From Streptomyces sp. TLI_235 (GTDB taxonomy: Bacteria > Actinomycetota > Actinomycetes > Streptomycetales > Streptomycetaceae), in assembly GCA_002300355.1 (NCBI GenBank), contig NSGV01000001.1, forward strand, positions 5,270,001 through 5,334,000: a DNA stretch of 64,000 nt. Direction: 5' to 3'. The notes below the pieces were generated by a model that was not told where the DNA came from, did no database searches, and saw only the letters and a list, made by a program, of their open reading frames with translations. Both the position numbers and the translations under genes were made by a program. Positions 52,737 to 61,741 of the stretch are shown here, in pieces (position 1 is the stretch's first letter; every line of letters begins with the position of its first letter).

Positions 52737-54017
52737 ATGGACGACACCACGCCGTACGACCCCGCCGCCGAGGCCCGCTGGGTGCCCGAGCCGGACAAGC
52801 GCCCCGGCCGCACCGCCTTCCAGCGCGACCGCGCGCGGGTGCTCCACTCCGCCGCGCTGCGCCGGCTCGCCGGCACCACCCAGGTGGTCGCCCCGCTGCA
52901 GAGCGACTTCCCGCGGACGAGACTGACCCACTCCCTGGAGTGCGCCCAGGTCGGCCGCGAGCTCGGCGCCGCCCTCGGCTGCGACCCGGACCTCGTGGAG
53001 ACCGGCTGCCTCGCCCACGACCTCGGCCACCCGCCGTTCGGCCACACCGGCGAGGAGGCGCTCGACCAGGCGGCCCGCGAGTGCGGCGGCTTCGAGGGCA
53101 ACGCCCAGTCGCTGCGCATCCTGACCCGCCTGGAGCCCAAGCGCTTCGCCCCGGCCGACGAGAGCCTCGCCCGGCTCGCCCCCCGGCCCGGCCGCAGCGT
53201 CGGCCTGAACCTCACCCGCGCCGCGCTGGACGCCGCCACCAAGTACCCGTGGGCGCGCGGCCGGCACCCCGCCGACCCGTCCTCCACCAAGTACGGCGTG
53301 TACGGCGACGACCTGCCGGTCTTCCGCTGGCTGCGGGCCGGCGCGCCGGACGGCCGCAAGTGCTTCGAGGCCACCGTGATGGACTGGTCCGACGACGTCG
53401 CCTACTCCACCCACGACGTCGAGGACGGCCTGCAGGCCGGCCACATCGAGCCGGCCGCGCTGCGCTCCGCCGAGGAGCGCACCGAACTCTTCAAGATCGC
53501 CGAGCGGTACGCCCCGGACGCCGCCCCCGCCGAGTTCGCGGAGGCCCTGGACCGCCTGCAGGCGCAGGACTGGTGGCCGCGCGGCTACGACGGCAGCGCC
53601 CGCTCCCGGGCCGGCCTCAAGGACCTCACCTCCCAGCTCATCGGCCGGTTCTGCCTGGCCGCCGAGCAGGCCACCCGGGCCCGCTACGGCCCCGGCCGGC
53701 TCACCCGGTACGCCGCCGAGCTGGTCGTGCCCCGGCCGGTCCGGCTGGAGTGCGCGGTGCTCAAGGCGGTCGCCGTCCGCTACGTCATGCAGCGCGACGA
53801 GCAGGCCCAGCTCCGCTCCCGGCAGCGGATCGTCATCGCCGAGCTCGCCGACGCGCTGACCCGCGGCGCCCCGCACGGCCTCGACCCGGTCTTCGCCGCC
53901 GTGTACGAGGAGGCCGAGGACGACCGGGCCGCGCTGCGCGCCGTGATCGACCAGATCGCCGTCCTCACCGACGCCTCCGCCCTCGCCCTGCACGCCCGGC
54001 TCGTCCTGCACCGCTGA
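52737..54017 (+). CDS. dgt: Deoxyguanosinetriphosphate triphosphohydrolase-like protein
   Basis: HD-domain dNTP triphosphohydrolase releasing tripolyphosphate, controlling dNTP pools. 426 aa. Metal ligands: TRLTHSLECAQ (His), CLAHDLGHPPFGHTGEEAL (HD pair) and a later Asp in DWSDDVAYSTHDVED. It belongs to the shorter type 2 group. It lies 36 bp before dnaG and the pair is conserved in actinobacteria, which fits a role in replication fidelity. Confidence 0.93.
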   Translation: MDDTTPYDPAAEARWVPEPDKRPGRTAFQRDRARVLHSAALRRLAGTTQVVAPLQSDFPRTRLTHSLECAQVGRELGAALGCDPDLVETGCLAHDLGHPPFGHTGEEALDQAARECGGFEGNAQSLRILTRLEPKRFAPADESLARLAPRPGRSVGLNLTRAALDAATKYPWARGRHPADPSSTKYGVYGDDLPVFRWLRAGAPDGRKCFEATVMDWSDDVAYSTHDVEDGLQAGHIEPAALRSAEERTELFKIAERYAPDAAPAEFAEALDRLQAQDWWPRGYDGSARSRAGLKDLTSQLIGRFCLAAEQATRARYGPGRLTRYAAELVVPRPVRLECAVLKAVAVRYVMQRDEQAQLRSRQRIVIAELADALTRGAPHGLDPVFAAVYEEAEDDRAALRAVIDQIAVLTDASALALHARLVLHR

Positions 54018-54041
54018 CCCCGCCGTTCCCGTCCGGTCGCC

Positions 54042-54047
54042 TACACT
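54042..54047 (+). promoter_or_regulatory. -10 box TACACT, leaderless dnaG promoter
   Basis: TACACT ends 6 nt before GTG 54054. No ribosome site. -35 not evident. Confidence 0.5.
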
Positions 54048-54053
54048 TCACGG

Positions 54054-55976
54054 GTGGCCGGGCGGATCAGGGACGAGGATGTGCAGGCGGTGCGCAGCGC
54101 ACTGCCGATCGACGCCGTGGTCGGCGACTACGTGCAGCTCGTCAACGGTGGCGGTGCGCAGCTGAAGGGCGTCTGCCCCTTCCACGACGAGAAGTCCGCC
54201 TCGTTCTACGTGCACCCCGGCAAGGGCGTCTTCAACTGCTTCGGCTGCGGCGAGGCCGGCGACACCATCTCCTTCCTGATGAAGATCGAGCACTGCTCGT
54301 TCGCCGAGGCCGTCGAGCGGATGGCCGCCCAGGCCGGCATCACCCTGCGCTACGAGGAGGGCGGCTACTCGCCGCGCCACCAGCAGGGCGAGCGGACCCG
54401 CCTGGTCGAGGCGCACAAGGCCGCCGCCGCCTGGTACGAGGAGCAGCTCGCCTCCCCGGAGGCCGAGATCGGCCGGCGCTTCCTCGCCGAGCGCGGCTTC
54501 GACGAGGCGGCCGCCAAGCACTTCGGCGTGGGCTACGCCCCGGTCGGCTGGGAGCACCTCGTCCGGTACCTGCGCGGCAAGGGCTTCACCGACAAGGAGA
54601 TCCTGCTCGGCGGCCTCGCCTCGAAGGGGCAGCGCGGCGGCCTGATCGACCGCTTCCGCGGCCGGCTGATCTGGCCGATCCGGGACACCGCCGGCGAGGT
54701 CATCGGCTTCGGCGCGCGCCGGCTGCGCGAGGACGACAACGGCCCCAAGTACCTCAACACCCCCGAGACGCCGCTCTACAAGAAGTCCCAGGTCCTGTAC
54801 GGCATCGACCTGGCCCGCAAGGAGATCGCCAAGTCCGGCCGGGCGGTGGTCGTCGAGGGCTACACCGATGTGATGGCCTGCCACCTCGCGGGCGTGGAGA
54901 CCGCGGTGGCCACCTGCGGCACCTCCTTCGGCGAGGAGCACATCAAGGTGATCCGCCGCTTCCTGATGGACACCTCTCACACCGCCAATGGTTTGGGGCG
55001 CGGAGAGACGGTCTTCACCTTCGACGGCGACGCCGCCGGGCAGAAGGCCGCGCTGCGCGCCTTCGAGGACGACCAGAAGTTCGCCGCCCGCACCTCGATC
55101 GCCATCACCCCCGGCGGCATGGACCCGTGCGAGCTGCGCCTGGCCAAGGGCGACGACGCGGTCCGCGAGCTGATCGAGAACCCCGTCCCGCTCTTCGAGT
55201 TCGCGCTCCGGCAGGCCGTCACCCGGCACCGGGTGGACACCGCGGAGGGCCGCGCCGCCGCCCTGGAGGAGGCCTCCCGGATCATCGTCCGGATCAAGGA
55301 CCGCTCCATCCAGCACGAGTACGCCGTCCAGCTGGCCGGCATGCTCGGCATCCTCGACGAGCAGTTCGTCGTCCGCCGGATCGGCCAACTCGCCCGCTGG
55401 CAGCGGGAGAACCAGCAGAACGGGCAGACCCGCCCGGCCGCCCGCCGGGGCGAGAGCGCGCCGCAGCCCGTCCGCCCGGCGCCCGCGTACCGGCTGAACC
55501 CTCGCGACCCGGCCCAGTTCGTCGAGCGCGAGCTGATCAAACTCGCCCTCCAGCACCCCGAGTTGGTCAGCCCCGCGTTCGACCAGTACGGCGAGGACGA
55601 GTTCCCCACCCCGCCGTACCAGGCCGTCCGCCGGGCGATCGGCCAGGCCGGCGGCGCGGCCTACGGCGCGGCCCTGCCGGACTTCACCGGCGCCGTCCGC
55701 GAGGCCTGCCCCGACGACGACGTCCGCCGCCTCGTCCTGGAGCTGACGGTCGAGCCGATCCGCTCCCGGCGCAAGGCCGACGAGATCTACGCCGGCGAGT
55801 TCCTGGTCAAGCTCCGCCTGCAGGCCGTCGACCGGCGGGTCGCCGAGGCCCGCGGCCACCTCCAGCGGCTCGGCAGCCGCGCCTCCGCCGAGGAGGTCAA
55901 CGCCGTCCAGAGCGAGCTGTACGCCCTCCAGCAGTACGGTCACCAGCTCCGCTCCCGCGGCTCCGCCGCCCTGTAG
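54054..55976 (+). CDS. dnaG: DNA primase
   Basis: Synthesises RNA primers at the replication fork. 640 aa. The CHC2 zinc finger has Cys41, His44, Cys62 and Cys65 (CPFHDEKSAS ... NCFGCGEAGD). The TOPRIM core has VVVEGYTDVMA and FTFDGDAAGQKAALRAF, and a C-terminal DnaB-binding domain starts about residue 480. Between TOPRIM motifs the text MDTSHTANGLGRGETVF contains a short loop with unusually AT-rich third positions. GTG start with -10 box directly upstream. Confidence 0.96.
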   Translation: MAGRIRDEDVQAVRSALPIDAVVGDYVQLVNGGGAQLKGVCPFHDEKSASFYVHPGKGVFNCFGCGEAGDTISFLMKIEHCSFAEAVERMAAQAGITLRYEEGGYSPRHQQGERTRLVEAHKAAAAWYEEQLASPEAEIGRRFLAERGFDEAAAKHFGVGYAPVGWEHLVRYLRGKGFTDKEILLGGLASKGQRGGLIDRFRGRLIWPIRDTAGEVIGFGARRLREDDNGPKYLNTPETPLYKKSQVLYGIDLARKEIAKSGRAVVVEGYTDVMACHLAGVETAVATCGTSFGEEHIKVIRRFLMDTSHTANGLGRGETVFTFDGDAAGQKAALRAFEDDQKFAARTSIAITPGGMDPCELRLAKGDDAVRELIENPVPLFEFALRQAVTRHRVDTAEGRAAALEEASRIIVRIKDRSIQHEYAVQLAGMLGILDEQFVVRRIGQLARWQRENQQNGQTRPAARRGESAPQPVRPAPAYRLNPRDPAQFVERELIKLALQHPELVSPAFDQYGEDEFPTPPYQAVRRAIGQAGGAAYGAALPDFTGAVREACPDDDVRRLVLELTVEPIRSRRKADEIYAGEFLVKLRLQAVDRRVAEARGHLQRLGSRASAEEVNAVQSELYALQQYGHQLRSRGSAAL

Positions 55977-56031
55977 ACACCCCGGCTGTCCGTACATCTT
56001 CACGAAAGCGCTGCACGAGTCTCGGCCCCGG

Positions 56032-56049
56032 GTGTGGCGTGGCCCACAC
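56032..56049 (+). promoter_or_regulatory. Inverted repeat upstream of the sigma factor gene
   Basis: GTGTGG-N6-CCACAC, 70 bp before GTG 56119 in the 142-bp dnaG-sigma gap. It could be an operator or the base of a small hairpin. No assignment to a known regulator. Confidence 0.35.
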
Positions 56050-56118
56050 TGGTGGGTATCCCAGTCCCGTGTGGCGCGGCGTCCCCCAGCTGCCGCGCGC
56101 GGCCCCGAAGGGATTCCC

Positions 56119-57282
56119 GTGGAGCTAGCAGCAGCCCGCCGGCCCCAGGCCGTCGCCCCCGACGACGGCACCGTGCACGACCGCGCCGCCGGCCCGCCCG
56201 ACGCGGAGAGCCGGGTGCCCCCACAGGCCGGCCCACCGAGCGCCGAGGACGCCCCGCACGCGCCCGCACCGGCCGCCGGGGCCGACCGGAGCGCCGACGC
56301 CGCCGAGGAGCGGGACACCGAGGCCCGCACCCCCCTGCCGGCCCTGGACGACGCCACCGGCCCCGCCGCCGACCTGTTCCGCCAGTACCTGCGCGAGATC
56401 GGCCGGATCCGGCTCCTCACCGCCGAGGAGGAGGTCGACCTGGCCTGCCGGATCGAGGCCGGGCTGTTCGCCGAGGAGGCCCTGGACCGCGCCGCCGCTG
56501 GCGGCGAGCCCCTGGACGGCACCCTCGCCGGCGACCTCGACCGCCTGGTGGTGATCGGCCGGATCGCCAAGCGCCGCCTGATCGAGGCCAACCTCCGCCT
56601 GGTGGTCTCGGTCGCCAAGCGGTACGTCGGCCGCGGCCTGACCCTGCTCGACCTCGTCCAGGAGGGCAACCTCGGCCTGATCCGCGCCGTCGAGAAGTTC
56701 GACTACGCCCGCGGCTACAAGTTCTCCACCTACGCGACCTGGTGGATCCGCCAGGCGATGAGCCGGGCGCTGGCCGACCAGGCCCGCACCATCCGCGTCC
56801 CGGTGCACGTGGTGGAGCAGATCAACCGGGTGCTGCGGGTGCAGCGGACGATGCTCCAGGAGCACGGCCGGGAGCCCACCGCGGCCGAGGTCGGGCTGGC
56901 CGTGCAACTGCCCGCGGAACGGGTCCGCGAGGTGCTGCGGCTCGCCCAGGAGCCGGTCTCGCTGCACACCCCGGTCGGCGAGGAGGACGACGTCGCGCTC
57001 GGCGACCTGATCGAGGACGCCGACGCCGCCTCGCCCGCGGAGAGCGCCGCCCTGCTGCTGCTCCGCGAGCACCTGGACGCCGTCCTCGCCACCCTCGGCG
57101 AGCGGGAGCGCCAGGTCGCCCGGCTGCGCTACGGCCTGGACGACGGCCGGCCGCGCACCCTGGAGGAGATCGGCACGCTGTTCGGCGTCACCCGGGAGCG
57201 GATCCGGCAGATCGAGTCCAAGGCGCTCGGCAAGCTCCGCGCGCACGCCTACGCCGACCAGCTCCGCGCCTACCTCGACTGA
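56119..57282 (+). CDS. hrdD: RNA polymerase sigma factor, group 2 (HrdD-like)
   Basis: Principal-like sigma-70 factor. 387 aa. Region 1.2 PAADLFRQYLREIGRIRLLTAEEE, region 2 NLRLVVSVAKRYVGRGLTLLDLVQEGNLGLIRAVEKFDY with KFSTYATWWIRQAM (2.3-2.4), regions 3 and 4 to VTRERIRQIESKALGKLR. No region 1.1; instead there is a Pro/Ala/Asp-rich extension of about 75 residues. Position after dnaG is that of hrdD in S. coelicolor, which is the basis for the symbol. GTG 56119 follows AAGGGA. Not the essential HrdB, as far as length and context tell. Confidence 0.88.
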   Translation: MELAAARRPQAVAPDDGTVHDRAAGPPDAESRVPPQAGPPSAEDAPHAPAPAAGADRSADAAEERDTEARTPLPALDDATGPAADLFRQYLREIGRIRLLTAEEEVDLACRIEAGLFAEEALDRAAAGGEPLDGTLAGDLDRLVVIGRIAKRRLIEANLRLVVSVAKRYVGRGLTLLDLVQEGNLGLIRAVEKFDYARGYKFSTYATWWIRQAMSRALADQARTIRVPVHVVEQINRVLRVQRTMLQEHGREPTAAEVGLAVQLPAERVREVLRLAQEPVSLHTPVGEEDDVALGDLIEDADAASPAESAALLLLREHLDAVLATLGERERQVARLRYGLDDGRPRTLEEIGTLFGVTRERIRQIESKALGKLRAHAYADQLRAYLD

Positions 57283-57321
57283 CCGACCGACAGGCTGCCC
57301 GACCGGCGGCCCGCCGGGCCC

Positions 57322-58761
57322 TCAGCCGGTGGTGGCCGTCTCCGGGTGGATCTGCTCGCGGACCGCCTTGAACTGCTGGCGCACCGCGTTGCCGATCGGC
57401 AGGTCCTGGTCCGGGTCGGGGGTCAGCGTCACCACCTCGGGCAGCTCCCACTGCGGGGGCTCCGGGGTGCGGGCCAGCGCCCAGGCGGCCTGCCGCGCCG
57501 CGCCGCGCGCCGCGTGCGCCCCGGGCGGCGGGATCACCACCGGCACGCCGAACAGCTGGCGGGCCACCTCCCGGACGGCCGGCAGCCGCCCGACCGCGCC
57601 CAGCAGGAACACCCGGCCGACCGGGACGCCGTGCCCGCGCAGCACGTCCAGTGCCTCGGCGACGTTGCACAGCATGCCCTCGACGGCGGCCCGGGCCAGG
57701 TGCTGAGGGCCCATCGACTCGGCCCGAAGCCCCGTCAGGGTGCCCGCCGCATGCGGCAGTTTCGGGGTGCGCTCGCCGTCCAGGTAGGGCAGCAGCACCA
57801 GCCCGTACGACCCGGGGGAGGACTGCAGCGCGAGGTCGCTCAGCGCCTCCAGGTCGCAGCCGAGCATCGCGGCGGTCGAGCGCAGCACCTGGGCGGCGTT
57901 CAGGGTGCCGGCCATCGGCAGGTGACGGCCGGTGGCGTCGGCGAAGGAGGAGATCGCGCCGGTGACGTCGACCACGGCCTGCTCGTGCACGGCGAAGACG
58001 GTGCCGTTGCCGCCGAGCGAGACCACCGCGTCGCCGGGGCGCAGGCCGAGGCCCAGCGCGGCGGCCATGTTGTCGCCGGTGCCGGCCGAGATCAGCAGCC
58101 CCTCGGGGGTGTGCCCGGCGGGCTCGGCCGGACCGAGCACGTCCGGGACGCGCAGTTCGTGGCCGATCGCGAGCTTGATCAGGTCCTGCCGGTACTCGCC
58201 GGTGACCGGCGACCAGTAGCCGGTGCCGGAGGCGTCGCCGCGGTCGGTGGTACGCCGCCTGGGGTGGCCGAGCAGCTGCCAGATCAGCCAGTCGTGCGGC
58301 AGCAGCACCTCGGCGATCCGCTTCGCCGACACCGGCTCGAACTCGGCCAGCCAGCGCAGCTTGGCGATGGTGTACGTGGGGGAGGGCACCGACCCAATCG
58401 CCTCCACCCACGGGGCCGGGCCGCCGAGCGCGTCGATGAGCGCGGCGGCGGCACCGGCCGAGCGGGGGTCGTTCCACAGCAGTGCGGGGCGGACCAGCAC
58501 CCCGCCCGCGTCGAGTCCGATCAGGCCGTGCTGCTGGGCCGAGACGCCGATCGCGGTGACGCCCTCCAGCAGGCCCCCGGTGGCCGCGTCGCCGAGCGAG
58601 TGCAGCCAGGTCTGCGGATCCACCTCGGTGCCGCGGGCGTCGGCCCCCTCCGGGAGCGGGTGCGGGGCCTTTCCGTCCCGCAGCACGGCACCGGTCTCGG
58701 CGTCGCACGCGACGATCCTGGTGCGAGTGGTGGAGCTGTCGATGCCCGCAACGATGGCCAT
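57322..58761 (-). CDS. xylB: Xylulokinase (FGGY family carbohydrate kinase)
   Basis: 479 aa. Phosphorylates D-xylulose, feeding the pentose phosphate pathway. N-terminal phosphate-binding loop IVAGIDSSTTRTRIVACD, the QQHGLIGLD segment typical of XylB, FGGY region SLGGNGTVFAVHE and LLPYLDGERTPKLP. The C-terminal motif usually GGGA(K/R) reads LLGAVGRLPAVREV. No isomerase or transporter gene lies next to it, so substrate preference stays provisional. Convergent with the sigma factor gene. Confidence 0.88.
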   Translation of the reverse strand: MAIVAGIDSSTTRTRIVACDAETGAVLRDGKAPHPLPEGADARGTEVDPQTWLHSLGDAATGGLLEGVTAIGVSAQQHGLIGLDAGGVLVRPALLWNDPRSAGAAAALIDALGGPAPWVEAIGSVPSPTYTIAKLRWLAEFEPVSAKRIAEVLLPHDWLIWQLLGHPRRRTTDRGDASGTGYWSPVTGEYRQDLIKLAIGHELRVPDVLGPAEPAGHTPEGLLISAGTGDNMAAALGLGLRPGDAVVSLGGNGTVFAVHEQAVVDVTGAISSFADATGRHLPMAGTLNAAQVLRSTAAMLGCDLEALSDLALQSSPGSYGLVLLPYLDGERTPKLPHAAGTLTGLRAESMGPQHLARAAVEGMLCNVAEALDVLRGHGVPVGRVFLLGAVGRLPAVREVARQLFGVPVVIPPPGAHAARGAARQAAWALARTPEPPQWELPEVVTLTPDPDQDLPIGNAVRQQFKAVREQIHPETATTG

Positions 58762-58860
58762 GGTGCGATCATGCCTCAGCCGACGGCCCCGGCGCGGGCG
58801 GCCGCGTCAAGTGTTGCCCAGTCGGTACAGGATCCGCGGAGATCCGGTGTGCGCCCGCCG

Positions 58861-59154
58861 CTACGGGCGGACGGTACCCCAGCTGTCGTCCGTCGCATGC
58901 TGGCGCTGGAACGCCGAGACCCGGTCGGTGACGGCGTTCGGCAGCTTGTCGCCGACCTTGTCCGCGACCGCCCCGGCCGCCTTGCCGGCCACCTGGCCGG
59001 CCTGCTGCCTGGCCTTGCCCGCGGCGTCCTGGACCTTCGGATTCTGCGAGACCTTCTGGGCGGTCCGGACGATCTGTTCGTACCGCTGCCGGCCCGCCTT
59101 GGCGCCGAGGACGTAGCCGACCCCGACCCCCATGATGAACGTCACCTTCCACAT
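58861..59154 (-). CDS. YtxH-like small membrane-anchored protein
   Basis: 97 aa. One N-terminal hydrophobic segment (VTFIMGVGVGYVLGAKAG, 4-21) followed by a charged amphipathic Ala/Lys/Gln helix of about 60 residues, as in the YtxH family found in stress settings of Gram-positives. ATG 59154 has GGAGAG upstream. Function unknown. Confidence 0.8.
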   Translation of the reverse strand: MWKVTFIMGVGVGYVLGAKAGRQRYEQIVRTAQKVSQNPKVQDAAGKARQQAGQVAGKAAGAVADKVGDKLPNAVTDRVSAFQRQHATDDSWGTVRP

Positions 59155-59445
59155 GCTCTGCTCTCCGCCCTTCCGCACGGTCGTCTGCCGCGTTGCGCCT
59201 ACCCGTCGTGCCCGGCGGCGAACCGCCCCGGCGGCGGCTGCCCGCAGGGCCGGGTGCCCGCCGTGCACCAGCATCCCCGGCCGTGCGGACGGGCGCGCGC
59301 GGGGCGCGCCGGGCGGGGGCACCGGCCTGCCCCGGCGGGCGACCGGCGAAAGCGATTGGCGGAGCACCCCCCTCAGTGCGCTAATGTATGTCCCGCAGCG
59401 AGCGCCGAGAGCCCGGGAGATCCGGGGGTCGAGGCGGAAGCTCGA

Positions 59446-59518
59446 TCCCCCATAGCTCAATTGGCAGAGCAGCCGACTGTTAATCGGCAGGTTATTGGTT
59501 CGAGTCCAATTGGGGGAG
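59446..59518 (+). tRNA. tRNA-Asn (GTT), copy 1
   Basis: 73 nt. Acceptor stem TCCCCCA / TGGGGGA with discriminator G, D-arm GCTC...GAGC, anticodon stem GCCGA/TCGGC with GTT in the loop, T-arm with GGTTCGAGTCC. CCA is not encoded. Identical to the copy 120 bp downstream. Confidence 0.97.
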
Positions 59519-59565
59519 CTCCGGGACGGCCTTCACGGTCTCCCGTTCGTTTGCGGTACCAGCAG

Positions 59566-59638
59566 TCCCCCATAGCTCAATTGGCAGAGCAGCCGACTGT
59601 TAATCGGCAGGTTATTGGTTCGAGTCCAATTGGGGGAG
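59566..59638 (+). tRNA. tRNA-Asn (GTT), copy 2
   Basis: Identical over all 73 nt to the first copy; identity ends two bases after the gene (GCT). The spacer of 47 nt is unlike the flanks, so only the gene itself is duplicated. Confidence 0.97.
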
Positions 59639-59640
59639 CT

Positions 59641-59702
59641 TCACCCGGAGTGCCGGGTGATCAGCGCAGAGCGAAGGCCCTTCGGTGCAGCCGAGGGGTT
59701 TT
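59641..59702 (+). terminator. Terminators after the tRNA-Asn pair
   Basis: Stem TCACCCGG / CCGGGTGA with a 4-nt loop (59641-59660), then an imperfect stem CCCTTCGG / CCGAGGGG (about 59678-59698) followed by TTTTCGTGTTT, one of the few hairpins here with a U-rich tail. Confidence 0.65.
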
Positions 59703-59741
59703 CGTGTTTCCCGGGCGCTTTCCGGCCGCCGCCGGGCCGGC

Positions 59742-60485
59742 TCAGGCGGTCGCCCGCCGGTAGAGCGCGGCCACCCGGTCGTCGAAGGTCACGCTGTACG
59801 AGACCTCGTCCTCGTAGCCGCCCTGCTGGTAGCCGCCGATCACACCGACCACCGTGCCGTCCTCGGTCAGCCAGGGGCTGCCGCTGGTGCCCACGCTGTA
59901 GCCGCTGCAGCGGAAGCTCTCCTGGGTGGGGCTCTGCGAGGCCGTCCGGGTGGCGCAGGTGATCGGCTCCTCGCTGTCGTTGGGGTAGCCGGTGACCGCG
60001 ACCGGCAGGCCGAAGCCGCGGCCGGTGCCGAGCCGGTTGCCGCCGAGCGCGTCCTCGATCTCCTCGCCGTCGACGTCGGCGACGGTGAGGAAGGCCACGT
60101 CGTACTCCGGGTCCTCGGAGGCCGTCCAGTGCTCGTCGACGGTGATCGCGGTGAGCGGCCAGATGCCGTAGGGGGTGCGGCCGTCGCGGAAGCCGGGGGC
60201 GAAGACCAGGCCCTGCTCGCGGCCCCGGTCCAGGGTCTCCACGCAGTGGGCGGCGGTCACCAGCGTGTTGTGCCCGGGGCTGCTGACCACGCTGGCGGTG
60301 CACATCCGGGGGCCGTCGGTGCTGCCGAGGAAGAGCGCGCCGATCCGGTCGCTCGCCGCGTCCCGGGGTGCCGGGTGGGAGCTGGGGGTCTCGGGACCGC
60401 CGCCGGGCCAGGCGCAGGCGGCGGCCGTCAGCTGGACGGCCGCGAGCAGCAGTGCCAGGGCGCCGGTGCGCCGCCTGCGTGCCAT
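59742..60485 (-). CDS. Trypsin-like serine protease, probable lipoprotein
   Basis: 247 aa, S1 chymotrypsin fold. Catalytic His in TLVTAAHCVE, Asp in EYDVAFLTV and Ser in GTSGSPWLTEDG. Lipobox LTAAAC gives Cys24, so it is likely anchored outside the membrane; the short region before His suggests no long propeptide. Four further Cys may form two disulfides. Substrate unknown. Confidence 0.88.
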   Translation of the reverse strand: MARRRRTGALALLLAAVQLTAAACAWPGGGPETPSSHPAPRDAASDRIGALFLGSTDGPRMCTASVVSSPGHNTLVTAAHCVETLDRGREQGLVFAPGFRDGRTPYGIWPLTAITVDEHWTASEDPEYDVAFLTVADVDGEEIEDALGGNRLGTGRGFGLPVAVTGYPNDSEEPITCATRTASQSPTQESFRCSGYSVGTSGSPWLTEDGTVVGVIGGYQQGGYEDEVSYSVTFDDRVAALYRRATA

Positions 60486-60678
60486 CGCCTGTCTCGCCTC
60501 CCTCGCCGCCGAGCCGCGGATGCGGGCCCCCGCAAGATCTAATCAGGACCCTCCGGGGCGGCGCCAGAGATGGCGGCGGGGCCGGGCACGGCCGGTCACG
60601 GGGAGCGGGCGGGGCCGGCGGAGGTGCGCGGGCGTACCCGGATGCGCACCCGGCGCGCATTCCGGTTGATCGACCGGC

Positions 60679-60684
60679 TATGCT
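60679..60684 (+). promoter_or_regulatory. Possible -10 box TATGCT for the CAU tRNA
   Basis: TATGCT, 70 nt before the tRNA, with a 7-bp hairpin GACGGCC / GGCCGTC (60691-60710) directly behind. No clear -35. The rest of the 60486-60754 gap shows nothing else I can support. Confidence 0.35.
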
Positions 60685-60754
60685 GCCGGTGACGGCCCTG
60701 AGGGGCCGTCTGCTGCTGCAAGGGCCTTCGCGCCGACGCGGCAGGCCGGATCGG

Positions 60755-60828
<74 letters not shown>

Positions 60829-61073
60829 CCTCCGGCCCGACGGCCTTTCAGGCCAGTGGGGCGCCTGAGCAGCCAAAACGTCCAGGCCGGTGACTCCCAC
60901 TCTAGAGCACGGCGCTGCCCGCGAGCCGCGCACCACGCCGGGATTCACTCGCCCGTGGACGTGGGTGGAGACCGCTGCCGGACGCCCCGCCGTCGGACGC
61001 CGGTGCGCGTCTGCTTATGCTCGCGGCTCCGTGGGGCCGGCACTGGGCCGGCCGGTGGGTCGAGGAGCTGGCC

Positions 61074-61568
61074 GTGGACCGTCGTCGGGTGTGGTGGATC
61101 GCCGGAGGTGCCGGTACGGCGCTGGTCGCGGGCGGTCTGACGGTGGCGCTGTGGCCCTCGGACGAGCCGGAGCCGCTGCCCGTCCGGGCGCGGCAGTACA
61201 CCGATGTGCGGGCCTGTCTGCTGACCGGAGCGCAGGGGCTCGCCGCGGCCGAGGTGAAGCCGGTCTGGGCCGGCATGCAGGACGCGTCGGCGGCCAAGCA
61301 CTCCCAGGTCTCCTGGTTGAAGGCCCCGCGGGCCACCACCGGCCCCGAGGCGGTGCCGTACGCGAACACCCTCGTCCAGCAGAGGTGCTCGATGGTCCTG
61401 GCCGCCGAGGACGTGCCCGCGAAGGCGCTGGCGTCCGTGGCCGACGCGAACCCCGGCGTGCGGTTCGTCGTGGTCGGAACGGCGCAGGTCAGGGCGAATC
61501 TGACGGTGATTCCGGTGGGCGCGGACGTCCGTGCGGCCGTCGAGAAGGCGGTCGCGGACGTCGGCTGA
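61074..61568 (+). CDS. Membrane-anchored hypothetical protein, periplasmic-binding-like
   Basis: 164 aa. One N-terminal hydrophobic helix after MDRRRVWWIAGGAGTALVAGGLTVAL, then an extracytoplasmic domain with alternating strands and helices (ARACLLTG, TLVQQRCSMVLAAEDVP, VRFVVVGTAQV) like half of a BMP/substrate-binding lobe. Resembles streptomycete proteins annotated BMP family; not certain. GTG 61074 follows GAGGAG; upstream in-frame ATG 61017 is less likely. Confidence 0.65.
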   Translation: MDRRRVWWIAGGAGTALVAGGLTVALWPSDEPEPLPVRARQYTDVRACLLTGAQGLAAAEVKPVWAGMQDASAAKHSQVSWLKAPRATTGPEAVPYANTLVQQRCSMVLAAEDVPAKALASVADANPGVRFVVVGTAQVRANLTVIPVGADVRAAVEKAVADVG

Positions 61569-61667
61569 GGGTGCGTCGGAGGAATCTGTTCCGCATCGGT
61601 TGTGAGGGAACCGTGCCGACCAAAACGGTCATGTGGAGCACTTGACCATAAGTAGACAAAGAAACCT

Positions 61668-61686
61668 GGAAGATCATTGATCTTCC
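61668..61686 (+). promoter_or_regulatory. Perfect 19-bp palindrome upstream of the RHS gene
   Basis: GGAAGATCA-T-TGATCTTCC, 55 bp before the RHS start codon in an AT-rich stretch (61620-61690). TTGACC at 61642 could be a -35. Could be an operator for a regulator of the RHS gene or the stem of a terminator for the preceding gene. Confidence 0.5.
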
Positions 61687-61741
61687 CTGGGCATCTCCTG
61701 TGGACTGCGCACGTTTATCTCGCGCTTACCTGGGGACTCTC

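Noticed and set aside
59446..59638. Integration site of a mobile element at tRNA-Asn
   Set aside because: Both copies are complete and no integrase, excisionase or partial tRNA repeat is present in the window.
57346..59763. Long plus-strand open frame of 805 codons containing two copies of SPIAQLAEQPTVNRQVIGSS
   Set aside because: It runs antisense through xylB and the YtxH-like gene, and the repeated peptide is only the translation of the two tRNA-Asn genes.
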